Below, piece after piece: positions 16,481-24,247 of a stretch of DNA of 41,810 bases. The notes beneath the pieces were generated by a model. That model saw only the letters and a list, made by a program, of their open reading frames with translations, ran no database searches and was not told where the DNA came from. The position numbers and the translations under genes were made by a program. Source of the DNA: Deltaproteobacteria bacterium (lineage in GTDB: Bacteria > Myxococcota_A > UBA9160 > UBA4427); assembly GCA_019310385.1 (NCBI GenBank), contig JAFDEK010000034.1, forward strand, positions 1 through 41,810, given 5' to 3'. The first letter of the stretch is position 1. Every line of letters starts with the position of its first letter.

Positions 16481-16500
16481 GCGCTCTCCCTGTCTCGCCC

Positions 16501-16530
16501 TGGCGTGTCTTGTCGTGTCCTGTCGTGTCC
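16501..16530. repeat. 10-bp x 3 tandem array upstream of the PhyH-family gene
   Basis: TGGCGTGTCT (16501-16510) followed by two exact copies of TGTCGTGTCC (16511-16530), in the 78-bp gap between two minus-strand genes. Confidence 0.85.
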
Positions 16531-16558
16531 TACAGCGGAATCGTCCAGATCCCCGGCC

Positions 16559-17014
16559 TCAGCCCTTGTGCCCTTCGTCGAGGACGCGGCCGAGGAAGGG
16601 CGAATAGTAGCGGTAGCGGGCCGGCATGTGCGAGCTCACCACGGCACCCACCGTGATGAGGATCATGAGCGGGATCCGGCCCTCCCAGAAGAGTCCGATG
16701 CACAGCAGAAGCAGGATCTTGAGAAAGGTGACGGTGCCGCGCAGCTGCAGCAGCCAGACCGGTGCGCGCCAGATCTCGAAGGCCGCGAAGGCCCCCCCGC
16801 TCGAGACGACGGCCGCCAGGCCGTAGATCAGGCGCTCCGGCTCGACCCCGTAGACGTGCCCTCCGAAGTAGACGCCGAAGGCCAGGATGTGCAGGGTGCG
16901 CAGGCTCGTGCGCAGGAAGCGCTCCCCCCGCAGCGGAGGCGGCTTGCCGGCCTGGAGCGCTGCGGCGAATCGCTGCAGCGGATCCGCCGGCTCTTCCTCG
17001 CTTACCGAGCTCAC
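16559..17014 (-). CDS. Small four-span membrane protein of unknown function
   Basis: A 151-residue protein with four predicted membrane helices: RTLHILAFGVYFGGHVYG, IYGLAAVVSSGGAFAAFE, TVTFLKILLLLCIGLFW and PLMILITVGAVVSSHMP. A hydrophilic N-terminus (about 35 residues) precedes them, and the C-terminus is short and basic (RYRYYSPFLGRVL). I do not recognise the family. The GTG at 17014 follows GAGGGGG and lies 7 nt after the stop of the ribosome-factor gene, so the two are probably co-transcribed. A His in the first helix and conserved-looking Gly residues are the only notable positions. No enzyme or transport signature is seen. Confidence 0.7.
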   Translation of the reverse strand: MSSVSEEEPADPLQRFAAALQAGKPPPLRGERFLRTSLRTLHILAFGVYFGGHVYGVEPERLIYGLAAVVSSGGAFAAFEIWRAPVWLLQLRGTVTFLKILLLLCIGLFWEGRIPLMILITVGAVVSSHMPARYRYYSPFLGRVLDEGHKG

Positions 17015-17021
17015 GACCCCC

Positions 17022-17372
17022 TCAGGCAGCTCCTTCCGCCGCGCGATTGCGGGCCGCGGAGCGCGCCGCCGGACCGTGGTCGCGCCTTCGCTTGCGCAGG
17101 TTGCGCACCTGGAGCTTGAAGGCGTCGAGGGCATCGTGCAGCGCCTGCCCGAGCTGATCGCCCTCTCGAGCCACCACGATCTCTCGGCCGCGGGCGTCGC
17201 AGGTGATGCGGACCTCGTGCCCGCCGCTGCGATGGTGCTGGGTCGGCTTACCGACAATTCGAACGTCGAGGAGATCCCCGTGTCCCTCGGCCGCAAGCGC
17301 CTCGATGCGCTCCTCGATCTCGGCCCGCTCCTCGTCCTTCAACCAATCCGTGTGGCACCAGTGAATCTGCAC
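17022..17372 (-). CDS. Ribosome hibernation factor-like protein (HPF/RaiA, S30EA family)
   Basis: A 116-residue protein with the beta-alpha-beta-beta-beta-alpha layout of HPF/YfiA. A first strand IHWCHTD leads to the helix LKDEERAEIEERIEALA, then strands DLLDVRIVGKP, GHEVRITCDAR and EIVVAREGD, and a final helix LGQALHDALDAFKLQVRNLRKRRRDHG. The strongly basic end is typical of short HPF forms that bind the 30S decoding region and inactivate ribosomes in stationary phase. The family's long C-terminal dimerisation domain is absent. The GTG at 17372 has GGAGG 7 nt upstream. It is co-oriented with the four-span protein gene at 16559. The assignment is by fold pattern, so moderate. Confidence 0.7.
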   Translation of the reverse strand: MQIHWCHTDWLKDEERAEIEERIEALAAEGHGDLLDVRIVGKPTQHHRSGGHEVRITCDARGREIVVAREGDQLGQALHDALDAFKLQVRNLRKRRRDHGPAARSAARNRAAEGAA

Positions 17373-17469
17373 CGTTCATCCTCCATGCCGTGAGTCTGTT
17401 GAACGAGAGTAAAGATCTTCCGCGTCCTCGGGTAAGTGGCCACCGGGATCTCGCGTCCGCGATCTTGTG

Positions 17470-17525
17470 CTTTCGATGCTGGGCTCTTGATGCTGGGCTT
17501 TCGATGTCCGGCGATCGATGTCGGG
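17470..17525. repeat. 14-bp degenerate tandem array (about 4 units)
   Basis: Units of CTTTCGATGCTGGG type start at 17470, 17484, 17498 and 17512; the later units drift (ATGTCCGG, ATGTCGGG). It lies in the intergenic region upstream of the Rieske gene. Confidence 0.8.
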
Positions 17526-17727
17526 CAATCGATTCGAAGACTTGCCGGAGGTGGAGCGCCTTGCGAAGGGGCTCGCCTACAAAGCACCGCGTTGGGAACG
17601 CTCTCCACCGCTGCTACCGAGGGCCTACCCCTGATCTGCCACTGAGGGACAGTCACAATGTAATTCTAGCGGGCAAAGCATGGCGCTGCCGGTGCCCGGC
17701 GGCGGCCCCGCCCCAGGGGTGGCGGGC

Positions 17728-17754
17728 GAGGGAGTAGAGGGAGTAGAGGGAGTT
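17728..17754. repeat. 9-bp x 3 tandem array
   Basis: GAGGGAGTA at 17728-17736 and 17737-17745, then GAGGGAGTT at 17746-17754, just before the palindrome upstream of the Rieske gene. Confidence 0.85.
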
Positions 17755-17770
17755 AGAAGGAGAGAGAAGA

Positions 17771-17789
17771 AGTTGACGGATCGTCAACT
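17771..17789. promoter_or_regulatory. Perfect palindrome, candidate operator for the Rieske gene
   Basis: AGTTGACG (17771-17778) and CGTCAACT (17782-17789) are perfect inverted repeats separated by GAT. The element is 56 bp before the Rieske start codon, where a TetR-, GntR- or MarR-type repressor could block transcription. No regulator gene is adjacent, so the factor is unknown. Confidence 0.6.
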
Positions 17790-17845
17790 CTCGTGAATCT
17801 TCTCGTGCGAGGCCCAGAGGCCGAGAGATCGGGAGGAGAGCGTCC

Positions 17846-18817
17846 ATGGCGTCGGAGCCCCAGAGCAACTTCGCGACGGCACGCGCAGCGAAACGGAACT
17901 TCACCTTTCCGCTGCCCAACGGCTGGTTCCAGGTGGCCTATTGCGACGAGCTTCAGGCCGGTGAGATCAAGCAGCTCCGCTACTTCGACCGGGACTGGGT
18001 GCTCTTCCGCGGTGAGAGCGGCGAGGCGGCGCTCCTGGAAGCCTACTGCCCCCATCTGGGCGCGCATCTCGGCGTGGGCGGCGAGGTCGTGGGCGACCAC
18101 CTGCGCTGTCCCTTTCATCATTGGGAGTTCGACGGAAAGGGACAGTGCCAGAAGATCCCCTACGCCAAGCGAATCCCGCCCAGGGCCAAGGTCGGCGCTA
18201 TTCCCGTCGTGGAGAAGAACGGCCTCATCATGGCCTGGTGGCACAAGGAGGGTGAGGCGCCCAGCTGGGAGCTTCCGGAGGTCTCCGAGGTGGGGGACGA
18301 CGCCTGGACCGACTACTTCCGCAAGGAGTGGACGGTGCGCAGCCGCAACCAGGAGCTGGCCGAGAACTCCGTCGACCCCGCCCACTTCCGCTACGTGCAC
18401 CGGACCGCGGAGCTGCCCGAGGCGGAGGCCTGGACCGAGGGCCACATCCTGCGCGCCAGGCTCAGCTACCCCATCGGCGAGGGCGAGGCCGTACAGCACG
18501 GCGACATCGACATCAGCGCCTACGGCATGGGCCTCGGGGTGACCCACTTCCGGGGCATCGTGGACACCACGGTGGTGGTCTCCGGCACGCCCGTCGACGA
18601 AGAGTACGTGCACCAGCGCCTCTCTTTCATGGTCAAGAAGCGCGAGAGTGAAGAGGCGACCCAGGGCCTGGGCAACGCCTTCGTGAGCGAGATCTCGCGT
18701 CAGTTCAGCGAAGACATGCCCATCTGGGAGACCAAGACCTACTGGGAGAACCCGGTGCTGTGCGACGGGGACGGCCCCATCGCGGTCCTGCGCAAGTGGT
18801 GCCAGCAGTTCTATTGA
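17846..18817 (+). CDS. Rieske non-haem iron oxygenase (KshA-like)
   Basis: A 323-residue terminal oxygenase. The Rieske [2Fe-2S] ligands are C68-x-H70 (YCPHLGAHLG) and C88-x2-H91 (RCPFHHWEFDG). The mononuclear iron site shows N174, D177, H180 and H185 in ENSVDPAHFRYVH, where Asp bridges the two centres. The segment after the second cluster motif, GKGQCQKIPYAKRIPP, resembles KshA-type 3-ketosteroid 9-alpha-hydroxylases and DAF-36-type sterol desaturases, so a steroid or isoprenoid substrate is a reasonable guess. The protein is shorter than KshA. No reductase or ferredoxin gene lies beside it, so electrons must come from elsewhere. The ATG at 17846 has GGGAGGAGAG upstream. A palindrome at 17771 may regulate it. 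Confidence 0.88.
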   Translation: MASEPQSNFATARAAKRNFTFPLPNGWFQVAYCDELQAGEIKQLRYFDRDWVLFRGESGEAALLEAYCPHLGAHLGVGGEVVGDHLRCPFHHWEFDGKGQCQKIPYAKRIPPRAKVGAIPVVEKNGLIMAWWHKEGEAPSWELPEVSEVGDDAWTDYFRKEWTVRSRNQELAENSVDPAHFRYVHRTAELPEAEAWTEGHILRARLSYPIGEGEAVQHGDIDISAYGMGLGVTHFRGIVDTTVVVSGTPVDEEYVHQRLSFMVKKRESEEATQGLGNAFVSEISRQFSEDMPIWETKTYWENPVLCDGDGPIAVLRKWCQQFY

Positions 18818-18870
18818 TCGGAAGCGAGTGACCGGAAGCGAGTGATCGCAAGCGAGTGATCCGGAGCGGG
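18815..18870. repeat. 14-bp x 4 tandem array beginning at the Rieske stop codon
   Basis: TGATCGGAAGCGAG-type units at 18815, 18829, 18843 and 18857. The first three bases of unit one are the TGA stop, so every unit begins with a TGA. Confidence 0.92.
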
Positions 18871-18930
18871 CGTCCCGCGCCCTGAGGTAGACTGGCCGGC
18901 GGATCTTCCAAGCGCCCGAGGAGGCCGTCC

Positions 18931-20292
18931 ATGCCCCATCCCGACCTTCGACTCCTCACGGATCTCGACCGCGAGCACGTCCTCCACCCCATCAGCGAGT
19001 TCCGAACCCACGAGAAGAAGGGGGCCCGCATCGTCACCGGCGGCGAGGGGATCTGGCTCGAGCTGGGCGACGGGCGGCGGGTGATCGACGGATTCTCGGG
19101 TCTGTTCAATATCAACGTGGGCCACGGCCGCAGGGAGATCGCCGACGCCGTCCACCGGCAGATGCAGGAGGTGGCCTACTACCCGGCCTTCTGGGACTTC
19201 TCCACCGAGCCGGCCATTCGCCTGGCCGAGCGCATCGCGGGCCTGCTGCCGGCCGATCGCGAGCTGGGGCACTTCCTCTTCACGAGCGGGGGCTCGGAGG
19301 CCAACGAGACGGCCTTTCGTGTCGCCCGGGCCTACCAGGCCGTGCGCGGCGCGCCGGGCCGCAACAAGATCATCTCTCGCCGCCATGCCTTCCACGGGAT
19401 CACCCGGGCCGCGGGCTCCGCGACGCGACTTCCCGCCTATCACATCTTCACCTCCACGGATTCCGACCACATCGAGACCGCCGCGCCCTACTGCTTCCGC
19501 TGCGAATTCGGCGAAACCCCCGATCGCTGCTCCCTGGAGTGCGCCGGGGCCGTCGAGGAGACCATCGAGCGCGAGGGGCCCGACACCATCGCGGCCATCA
19601 TCGTCGAGCCCGTCATGGGCACCGGCGGCATCCTCGTTCCACCCGACGGCTACTTCGAGCGGCTGCAGGAGATCTGCCGCGCCTACGACATCCTGCTCAT
19701 CCTCGACGAAGTGGTCACCGGCTTTGGACGCACTGGGCGCTGGTTCGGGATGGAGCACTGGGACATTCACCCCGACATCATGTGCTTCGCGAAGGGCGTG
19801 ACGAGCGGCTACCTGCCCCTGGGCGGCCTCGCGATCAGCGATCGCGTCTACACGGCCATGCGCGACGACACGCCCGAGGGCGTCCCCTTCATGGTCGGAC
19901 TCACCTATAACAACCACCCGAGCTGCTGCGCGGCCGCTCTGGCGAACCTCGAGATCGTCGAACGCGAAGGGCTCGTCACCAACGCGCGGGTCGTCGGCGA
20001 GCAGCTGCGCAAGCGCCTCGCCGAGGAGCTCGCCGATCATCCCAAGGTCGCCGACGTGCGCGGGGTGGGAATGCTCGTCGCCATCGAGTGCTGCGAGCCG
20101 GGAGGCAAGGAGCCGGTGGGCGGCGAGCCCATGAGCTACCCGGCCGAGGTGAGCCACCGCTGCTACGACCGCGGCCTCATCGCGCGTGCCCTGTGGGAAA
20201 ACGTCGCCCTCGCGCCGCCCCTCTGTACCAGCCCGGAAGAGGCCGACCAGATCGCCGATCTGGTGATCGCCGTTCTGAAGGAAATCGGCTGA
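18931..20292 (+). CDS. Class III PLP-dependent aminotransferase
   Basis: A 453-residue omega-aminotransferase of the class III (GabT/BioA/beta-alanine:pyruvate) group; it moves a terminal amino group to a keto acid using PLP in the cytoplasm. Key segments are TSGGSEANETAF (cofactor phosphate binding), RRHAFHGIT, EPVMGTGGILVPP, LILDEVVTGFGRTG (Asp contacting the PLP nitrogen) and CFAKGVTSGYLPLGG, which holds the Schiff-base lysine. A Cys-rich CFRCEFGETPDRCSLEC stretch near 190 also occurs in related members. The substrate cannot be fixed. The ATG at 18931 fits the family start. It lies 113 bp after the Rieske gene on the same strand, possibly in one transcript, though a repeat array separates them. 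Confidence 0.9.
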   Translation: MPHPDLRLLTDLDREHVLHPISEFRTHEKKGARIVTGGEGIWLELGDGRRVIDGFSGLFNINVGHGRREIADAVHRQMQEVAYYPAFWDFSTEPAIRLAERIAGLLPADRELGHFLFTSGGSEANETAFRVARAYQAVRGAPGRNKIISRRHAFHGITRAAGSATRLPAYHIFTSTDSDHIETAAPYCFRCEFGETPDRCSLECAGAVEETIEREGPDTIAAIIVEPVMGTGGILVPPDGYFERLQEICRAYDILLILDEVVTGFGRTGRWFGMEHWDIHPDIMCFAKGVTSGYLPLGGLAISDRVYTAMRDDTPEGVPFMVGLTYNNHPSCCAAALANLEIVEREGLVTNARVVGEQLRKRLAEELADHPKVADVRGVGMLVAIECCEPGGKEPVGGEPMSYPAEVSHRCYDRGLIARALWENVALAPPLCTSPEEADQIADLVIAVLKEIG

Positions 20293-20302
20293 AGGAAATC
20301 GG
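20275..20302. repeat. 14-bp x 2 tandem repeat spanning the aminotransferase stop codon
   Basis: CTGAAGGAAATCGG at 20275-20288 and again at 20289-20302. The second copy contains the TGA stop (20290-20292); the first encodes the last residues LKEIG. A partial third copy follows. Confidence 0.9.
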
Positions 20303-20680
20303 CTGCGGGGGAGCCGCCACGCTCCGGATTCTCGAACCCGAAGACAGAGAGCTGCGGGCTGCGATGAAAGGTGCGGCAATTTGACGCACCTCGAAGCTCC
20401 CCCGTGACAGCCGGCCCCTCTGGCGGCCATGTCCATTCCGGAACGAGCGGCCAAAACAACGCTCAATGGACCCCGAAGTCCTTTTTCTACGTTACAGTGC
20501 GACCGGCATCCTGGTTGCATGGCTTCTTGCATGAAGAACCTGCGCGAAGAGCTTGCATGAACAACTTGCATGAAGAAGATGGCAGCCAGTAATTCCAAAA
20601 CCTAGGGATCACGTCGCCGAAGGCCGCGCCGAGTCGCGCTGCGCCGTCGGCTCCGTCATGTAGATAAGGGGATCCAGAGC
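20293..20680. other. Intergenic region upstream of nosZ
   Basis: 388 bp between the aminotransferase and nosZ. It contains a dyad at 20369-20391 (AGGTGCG / CGCACCT, 9-nt loop), which may be a terminator stem or an operator, and the 13-bp array at 20526-20577. I found no FNR-type TTGAT-N4-ATCAA box, which would be expected if oxygen controlled nosZ through an FNR homologue. No gene is supported here. Confidence 0.6.
20526..20577. repeat. 13-bp x 4 tandem array in the nosZ leader region
   Basis: CTTGCATGAAGAA at 20526 and 20565, CTTGCATGAACAA at 20552 and a degenerate CCTGCGCGAAGAG at 20539, in exact 13-bp register. A further TTGCATG occurs at 20515. The array ends about 100 bp before the nosZ start. 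Confidence 0.88.
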
Positions 20681-22996
20681 ATGATGTGGAGAAACGCTCG
20701 TCGTACGCGGCGCAGCATCACCGCCACGGTGATCACCGCCTTCGCGGCCTCGTGCCTCCTCGTAACGAGCGCAGCCTGGTCGGCCGAGACGCTCCAGCAG
20801 GTACTCAAGCGCCGCGGCCTCAGTCAGAAGGACATCCTGGCGGCGGCCAAGACCTACGTCCCGACGGGCGGGCGGGACGAGTTCATTGCCTTCTCGTCCG
20901 GCGGCCAGAGCGGGCACGTCATCGTCTACGGGATCCCCTCCATGCGGATCCTCAAGTACATCGCCGTCTTCACCCCCGAGCCCTGGCAGGCCTACGGCTT
21001 CGACGACGAGTCGAAGGCGGTGCTCGCCCAGGGAAACATGAACGGCCGTGAGATCACCTGGGGCGATACCCATCACCCCGCCCTCTCGGAGACCGCCGGC
21101 GACTACGACGGCCAATTCCTCTTCATCAACGACAAGGCGAATCCGCGCCTCGCCGTCATCGATCTGCACGACTTCGAGACCAAGCAGATCGTCAAGAACC
21201 CCATCTTCCAGAACGAGCACGGCGGCGCCTTCGTGAGCGAGAACACGGAGTACATCATCGAGGCCGCCCAGCTCGCCGCCCCCCTCGGAGGCGAGTACGC
21301 GCCCCTCGAGCAGTTCAACGAGAAGTATCGCGGGGGTGTCACCTACTGGAAGTTCGATCGGGAGAAGGGCCGGATCGATGAGTCCAAGGCCTTCTCCATC
21401 GAGCTGCCCCCCTACAGCCAGGATCTTTCGGACTTCGGCAAGCTCGCCAGCAGCGGCTGGTCCTTCACCAACTCCTTCTGTAGTGAGCGATACGTGGGCG
21501 GCATCGAGCGCGGCCGCCCGCCCTTCGAGGCCGGCTGCTCCGCCAAGGACACCGATTATCTCCACATCATCAACTGGAAGAAGGCCGCCCAGGTCGCCGC
21601 GGCGGGCAAGACCAAGCAGATCAACGGCCATCCCGTGATCATGATGGACACGGCCATCAAGGAAGGCCTGGTCTACCTGCTCCCCGAGCCCAAGAGCCCC
21701 CATGGCGTGGACGTGTCGCCCGATGGCAAGTACATCGTCATCAGCGGCAAGCTCGACAGCCATACCTACGTGTTCAGCTGGAACAAGATCCATACGCTGA
21801 TCAAGAACAAGGTCTTCGCGGACAAGGACCCCTACGGGTTCCCGATCCTCGACATGCAGGAGAGCCTCCACACCCAGGTTCCCCTGGGCCTCGGGCCGCT
21901 GCACAGCCAGTACGACTCCAAGAAGGGGATCATCTACACCTCCCTCTACGTGGACTCCATGGTGGCGCGCTGGGACTACATCAACGGCAAGCTCCTCGAT
22001 CGCATCCCCGTGCACTACAACATCGGCCACCTGGTCACCATGCACGGCGACACCGTCAAGCCCCGGGGCAAGTACCTGGTGGCCCTCGACAAGCTCGCCA
22101 TCGATCGCTTCCAGCCGGTGGGGCCCCTGCACCCCCAGAACCATCAGCTGATCGACATCGCGGGCGACAAGATGGAGCTCCTCTACGACATGCCCATACC
22201 CCTGGGCGAGCCCCACTACGTCGTTGCCATGGACGTGAGCCTCCTCAAGCCGGCCGTGCGCTACAAGACCGGCACCAACACCCGCACCGGCGAGATCTCG
22301 CCCTACAAGACCCGGGCCGGCGAAGAGCGCACCGTACGCAACGGCAAGAAGGTCGAGGTCTTCGGCACCCTGATCCGCTCCCACATCACGCCCGAGATCA
22401 TCGAGGTCGAGGAGGGTGACGAGGTCACGATCCACCTCACGAACCTGGAGCGCGCTCAGGACCAGACCCACGGCTTCACCATCAGCAAGTACAACGTGAA
22501 TGGCTCGTGGGAGCCGGGCAAGACCGCGTCCGTGAGCTTCGTGGCCGACGTCCCCGGCGTCTTCCCCTACTACTGCACCGAGTTCTGCTCCGCCCTACAC
22601 CTCGAGATGCAGGGCTACCTGCTCGTCAAGCCCAAGGGCTACAAGGCGAAGGTCGGCAAGCTCATGGCCAAGGACGAGTACACCAAGGCCGACTACGACA
22701 AGCAGGTCGCGACCAACATCGAGACCCAGAAGGTCATCGACCAGGTGGTGGGCTACATCACGAGCACCAACTACAAGGACTTCCCGGAGGTCGTGGCCTT
22801 GGTGGCGGACGCCACGGACCAGCTGACCTATATGGAAGACCCGAAGCAGAAGTCCGAAGAGGAGGCTGCCAACGGCAACTGGAACAGCGCGACGCTGTGG
22901 GCCGGCCAATGGTGGCAGTACCAGGTCAAGGCGGCGGACATCGGTCTGCGGGCCAAGACCTTCCTCGAGCAGCACGGCGCCAAGGTCCAGAAGTAG
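20681..22996 (+). CDS. nosZ: Nitrous oxide reductase, clade II type, with C-terminal extension
   Basis: Reduces N2O to N2 in the periplasm, using CuA and the CuZ cluster. A 771-residue precursor with a Sec-like signal peptide (about 1-35, cut after AWSA) and no twin-arginine SRRxFLG motif. That, and the nosB/nosG/nosH/cytochrome c context, mark clade II. The beta-propeller carries CuZ-ligand segments DTHHP, NEHGGAF, SPHGVDVSPDGKY, HSQYDSKKG, HYNIGHLVTMHGD and GEPHY. The cupredoxin domain holds CuA in YYCTEFCSALHLEMQGY (C632, C636, H640, M643), with the upstream His in QTHGF. After about residue 650 there are about 115 further residues, helical and charged, without CxxCH. This is not the cytochrome c domain found at the end of some epsilonproteobacterial NosZ. 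The ATG at 20681 has GGGG about 9 nt upstream. Confidence 0.96.
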   Translation: MMWRNARRTRRSITATVITAFAASCLLVTSAAWSAETLQQVLKRRGLSQKDILAAAKTYVPTGGRDEFIAFSSGGQSGHVIVYGIPSMRILKYIAVFTPEPWQAYGFDDESKAVLAQGNMNGREITWGDTHHPALSETAGDYDGQFLFINDKANPRLAVIDLHDFETKQIVKNPIFQNEHGGAFVSENTEYIIEAAQLAAPLGGEYAPLEQFNEKYRGGVTYWKFDREKGRIDESKAFSIELPPYSQDLSDFGKLASSGWSFTNSFCSERYVGGIERGRPPFEAGCSAKDTDYLHIINWKKAAQVAAAGKTKQINGHPVIMMDTAIKEGLVYLLPEPKSPHGVDVSPDGKYIVISGKLDSHTYVFSWNKIHTLIKNKVFADKDPYGFPILDMQESLHTQVPLGLGPLHSQYDSKKGIIYTSLYVDSMVARWDYINGKLLDRIPVHYNIGHLVTMHGDTVKPRGKYLVALDKLAIDRFQPVGPLHPQNHQLIDIAGDKMELLYDMPIPLGEPHYVVAMDVSLLKPAVRYKTGTNTRTGEISPYKTRAGEERTVRNGKKVEVFGTLIRSHITPEIIEVEEGDEVTIHLTNLERAQDQTHGFTISKYNVNGSWEPGKTASVSFVADVPGVFPYYCTEFCSALHLEMQGYLLVKPKGYKAKVGKLMAKDEYTKADYDKQVATNIETQKVIDQVVGYITSTNYKDFPEVVALVADATDQLTYMEDPKQKSEEEAANGNWNSATLWAGQWWQYQVKAADIGLRAKTFLEQHGAKVQK

Positions 22997-23019
22997 GACC
23001 GGAGCGCATCAGTGACACC

Positions 23020-23053
23020 GGGGTGGGGGCCTTTGGGGGCTCCCGCCCCTTTT
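23020..23053 (+). terminator. Rho-independent terminator-like hairpin after nosZ
   Basis: GGGGTGGGGG (23020-23029) can pair with 23040-23049 (CTCCCGCCCC) through about 10 bp including two G-T pairs; TTTT follows at 23050-23053. It starts 24 bp after the nosZ stop and ends before the cytochrome gene. It may limit read-through, giving more nosZ than downstream message. Confidence 0.5.
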
Positions 23054-23101
23054 GCCCGCCTCAGCCATGGCGACGGCGTAGGATTGCAAGGAGTCTTGGA
23101 G

Positions 23102-23455
23102 ATGGGTTCGTATTCGCTGCGCGCGGTAGTCGCGCTGATGGCTGGCGCCTCTTTTTTCCTTGTGGCCGCTAGCGCGGCCACGGCCACCGCCGACGACCTC
23201 GACGGCGAAAAGCTCTACCGGGAGAAGACCTGCATCGCGTGCCACGGCCCCGATGCCGCGACGCCGATCCTGCCCGACTATCCCAAGCTCGCCGGACAGA
23301 ACGCGGCCTACCTGCTGGCCCAGATGAAGGCCATCAAGAGCCTGCAGCGCACCGGCGGGAACACCCCCGCCATGGCGGGCGTCATGCACCTCGTGAACGA
23401 CGCGGAGATGGCCGCCCTGGCGAAGTACATTTCGGGGCTCTCCACCTGCCCCTAA
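23102..23455 (+). CDS. Monohaem class I cytochrome c of the nos cluster
   Basis: A 117-residue precursor with a signal peptide of about 30 residues (cut near ATADD). One haem-binding CIACH motif lies at about residues 43-47, and the likely axial Met is in NTPAMAGVMH. The mature size (about 87 residues) fits a small class I cytochrome c, close to the c552/c553 type. It probably passes electrons to NosZ in the periplasm; clade II clusters usually carry two cytochrome genes (nosC1/nosC2), though normally further downstream. The ATG at 23102 has AAGGAG 8 nt upstream. It follows nosZ across a terminator-like hairpin. Confidence 0.9.
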   Translation: MGSYSLRAVVALMAGASFFLVAASAATATADDLDGEKLYREKTCIACHGPDAATPILPDYPKLAGQNAAYLLAQMKAIKSLQRTGGNTPAMAGVMHLVNDAEMAALAKYISGLSTCP

Positions 23456-23477
23456 TGCGATTCCTTCGCGATCATGG

Positions 23478-23507
23478 AAGCACACCAAGAAGAAGCACAC
23501 CAAGAAA
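23478..23507. repeat. 15-bp x 2 tandem repeat between the two cytochrome genes
   Basis: AAGCACACCAAGAAG at 23478-23492 and AAGCACACCAAGAAA at 23493-23507, just before the ribosome-binding site of the dihaem cytochrome gene. Confidence 0.85.
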
Positions 23508-23520
23508 AGGAAAGCCCACC

Positions 23521-24237
23521 ATGCCCTTCTCCTATCGGGTTCTCAGCACCCTCACCGCATCCCTGGCCCTGCTGGCCTTCGCCGGCGTGGCGATCGCCCA
23601 GCCCCCGCCGCCCAAGGCCGAGGGCATCGAGTCCGACGACTACAAGTGGAACGAGATGATCGGCGAGAAGATGGAGGCGCTGCAGCTGACGGGTGACCTG
23701 GAGAATGGCGAGGAGGCCTACGAGATCTGTTCGGCCTGCCACCTGCCCAGCGGCGCGGGCCGCCCCGACGGCACCTTTCCGCAGCTCGCGGGCCAGCACA
23801 CGACGGTCGTCATCAAGCAGATCGCCGACATTCGCGAAGGCCGACGGGACAACCCCATCATGTACCCCTTCGCGAAGACGCTGATCGACCCCCAGGAGCT
23901 CGCCGACGTGGCGGCCTACATCGAGACCCTTCCCATCCCCACCGACAACGGCAAGGGCCCGGACACGAATCTCGCCGAGGGGGAGAAGCTCTACAAGCGC
24001 GACTGCACGGTGTGCCATGGTGACCACGGCGAGGGGAACGCCGAGAAGTTCTATCCCGTGCTCGCGGGCCAGCACTTCAAGTACCTGAACCGGCAGATCG
24101 AGGAGATCGCCCACAAGAAGCGGCGCAACGCCAACCCGGACATGGTGAAGATCGTCGTGAAGTACACCCCCGAGGAGCGGACGGCGGTCGTCGACTACAT
24201 GTCGCGCCTCGAGTGGCCCGAGCGCGCCAAGAAGTAG
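23521..24237 (+). CDS. Dihaem cytochrome c (c4-like) of the nos cluster
   Basis: A 238-residue precursor with a signal peptide (cut after VAIA at about residue 26) and two cytochrome c folds. Haem motifs are CSACH in the first half and CTVCH in the second. Each fold repeats the pattern PQLAGQH / PVLAGQH followed by a long helix, as in c4-type cytochromes. It is likely a periplasmic electron carrier from the quinol pool to NosZ. The ATG at 23521 has AAGGAAA upstream. The stop is 10 nt before nosB, so it belongs to the nos transcript. The linker between signal peptide and first haem (about 40 residues, PPPPKAEGIESDDYKW) is longer than usual. Confidence 0.92.
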   Translation: MPFSYRVLSTLTASLALLAFAGVAIAQPPPPKAEGIESDDYKWNEMIGEKMEALQLTGDLENGEEAYEICSACHLPSGAGRPDGTFPQLAGQHTTVVIKQIADIREGRRDNPIMYPFAKTLIDPQELADVAAYIETLPIPTDNGKGPDTNLAEGEKLYKRDCTVCHGDHGEGNAEKFYPVLAGQHFKYLNRQIEEIAHKKRRNANPDMVKIVVKYTPEERTAVVDYMSRLEWPERAKK

Positions 24238-24247
24238 GGAGAGCTTC

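Larger units (their letters stand above)
17373..17845. other. Divergent intergenic region with two tandem arrays and a palindrome
   Basis: 473 bp between the minus-strand hibernation-factor gene and the plus-strand Rieske gene. It holds the 14-bp array at 17470-17525, the 9-bp array at 17728-17754 and the palindrome at 17771-17789. Short open frames here lack ribosome sites and family resemblance. Promoters for both flanking genes must be here, but I cannot assign -35/-10 boxes with confidence. Confidence 0.6.

Noticed and set aside
17390..17737. Short plus-strand open frames in the gap before the Rieske gene
   Set aside because: They run through two tandem arrays and the palindrome region, lack ribosome sites and resemble nothing.
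18931..20292. Cysteine cluster in the aminotransferase as a novel metal site
   Set aside because: A comparable CxxC...CxxxC stretch occurs in other class III aminotransferases, so it is not unusual for the family.
20609..22471. Minus-strand open frame of 620 residues opposite nosZ
   Set aside because: Antisense shadow of nosZ with low-complexity Val/Leu/Gly/Asp composition and no recognisable fold.
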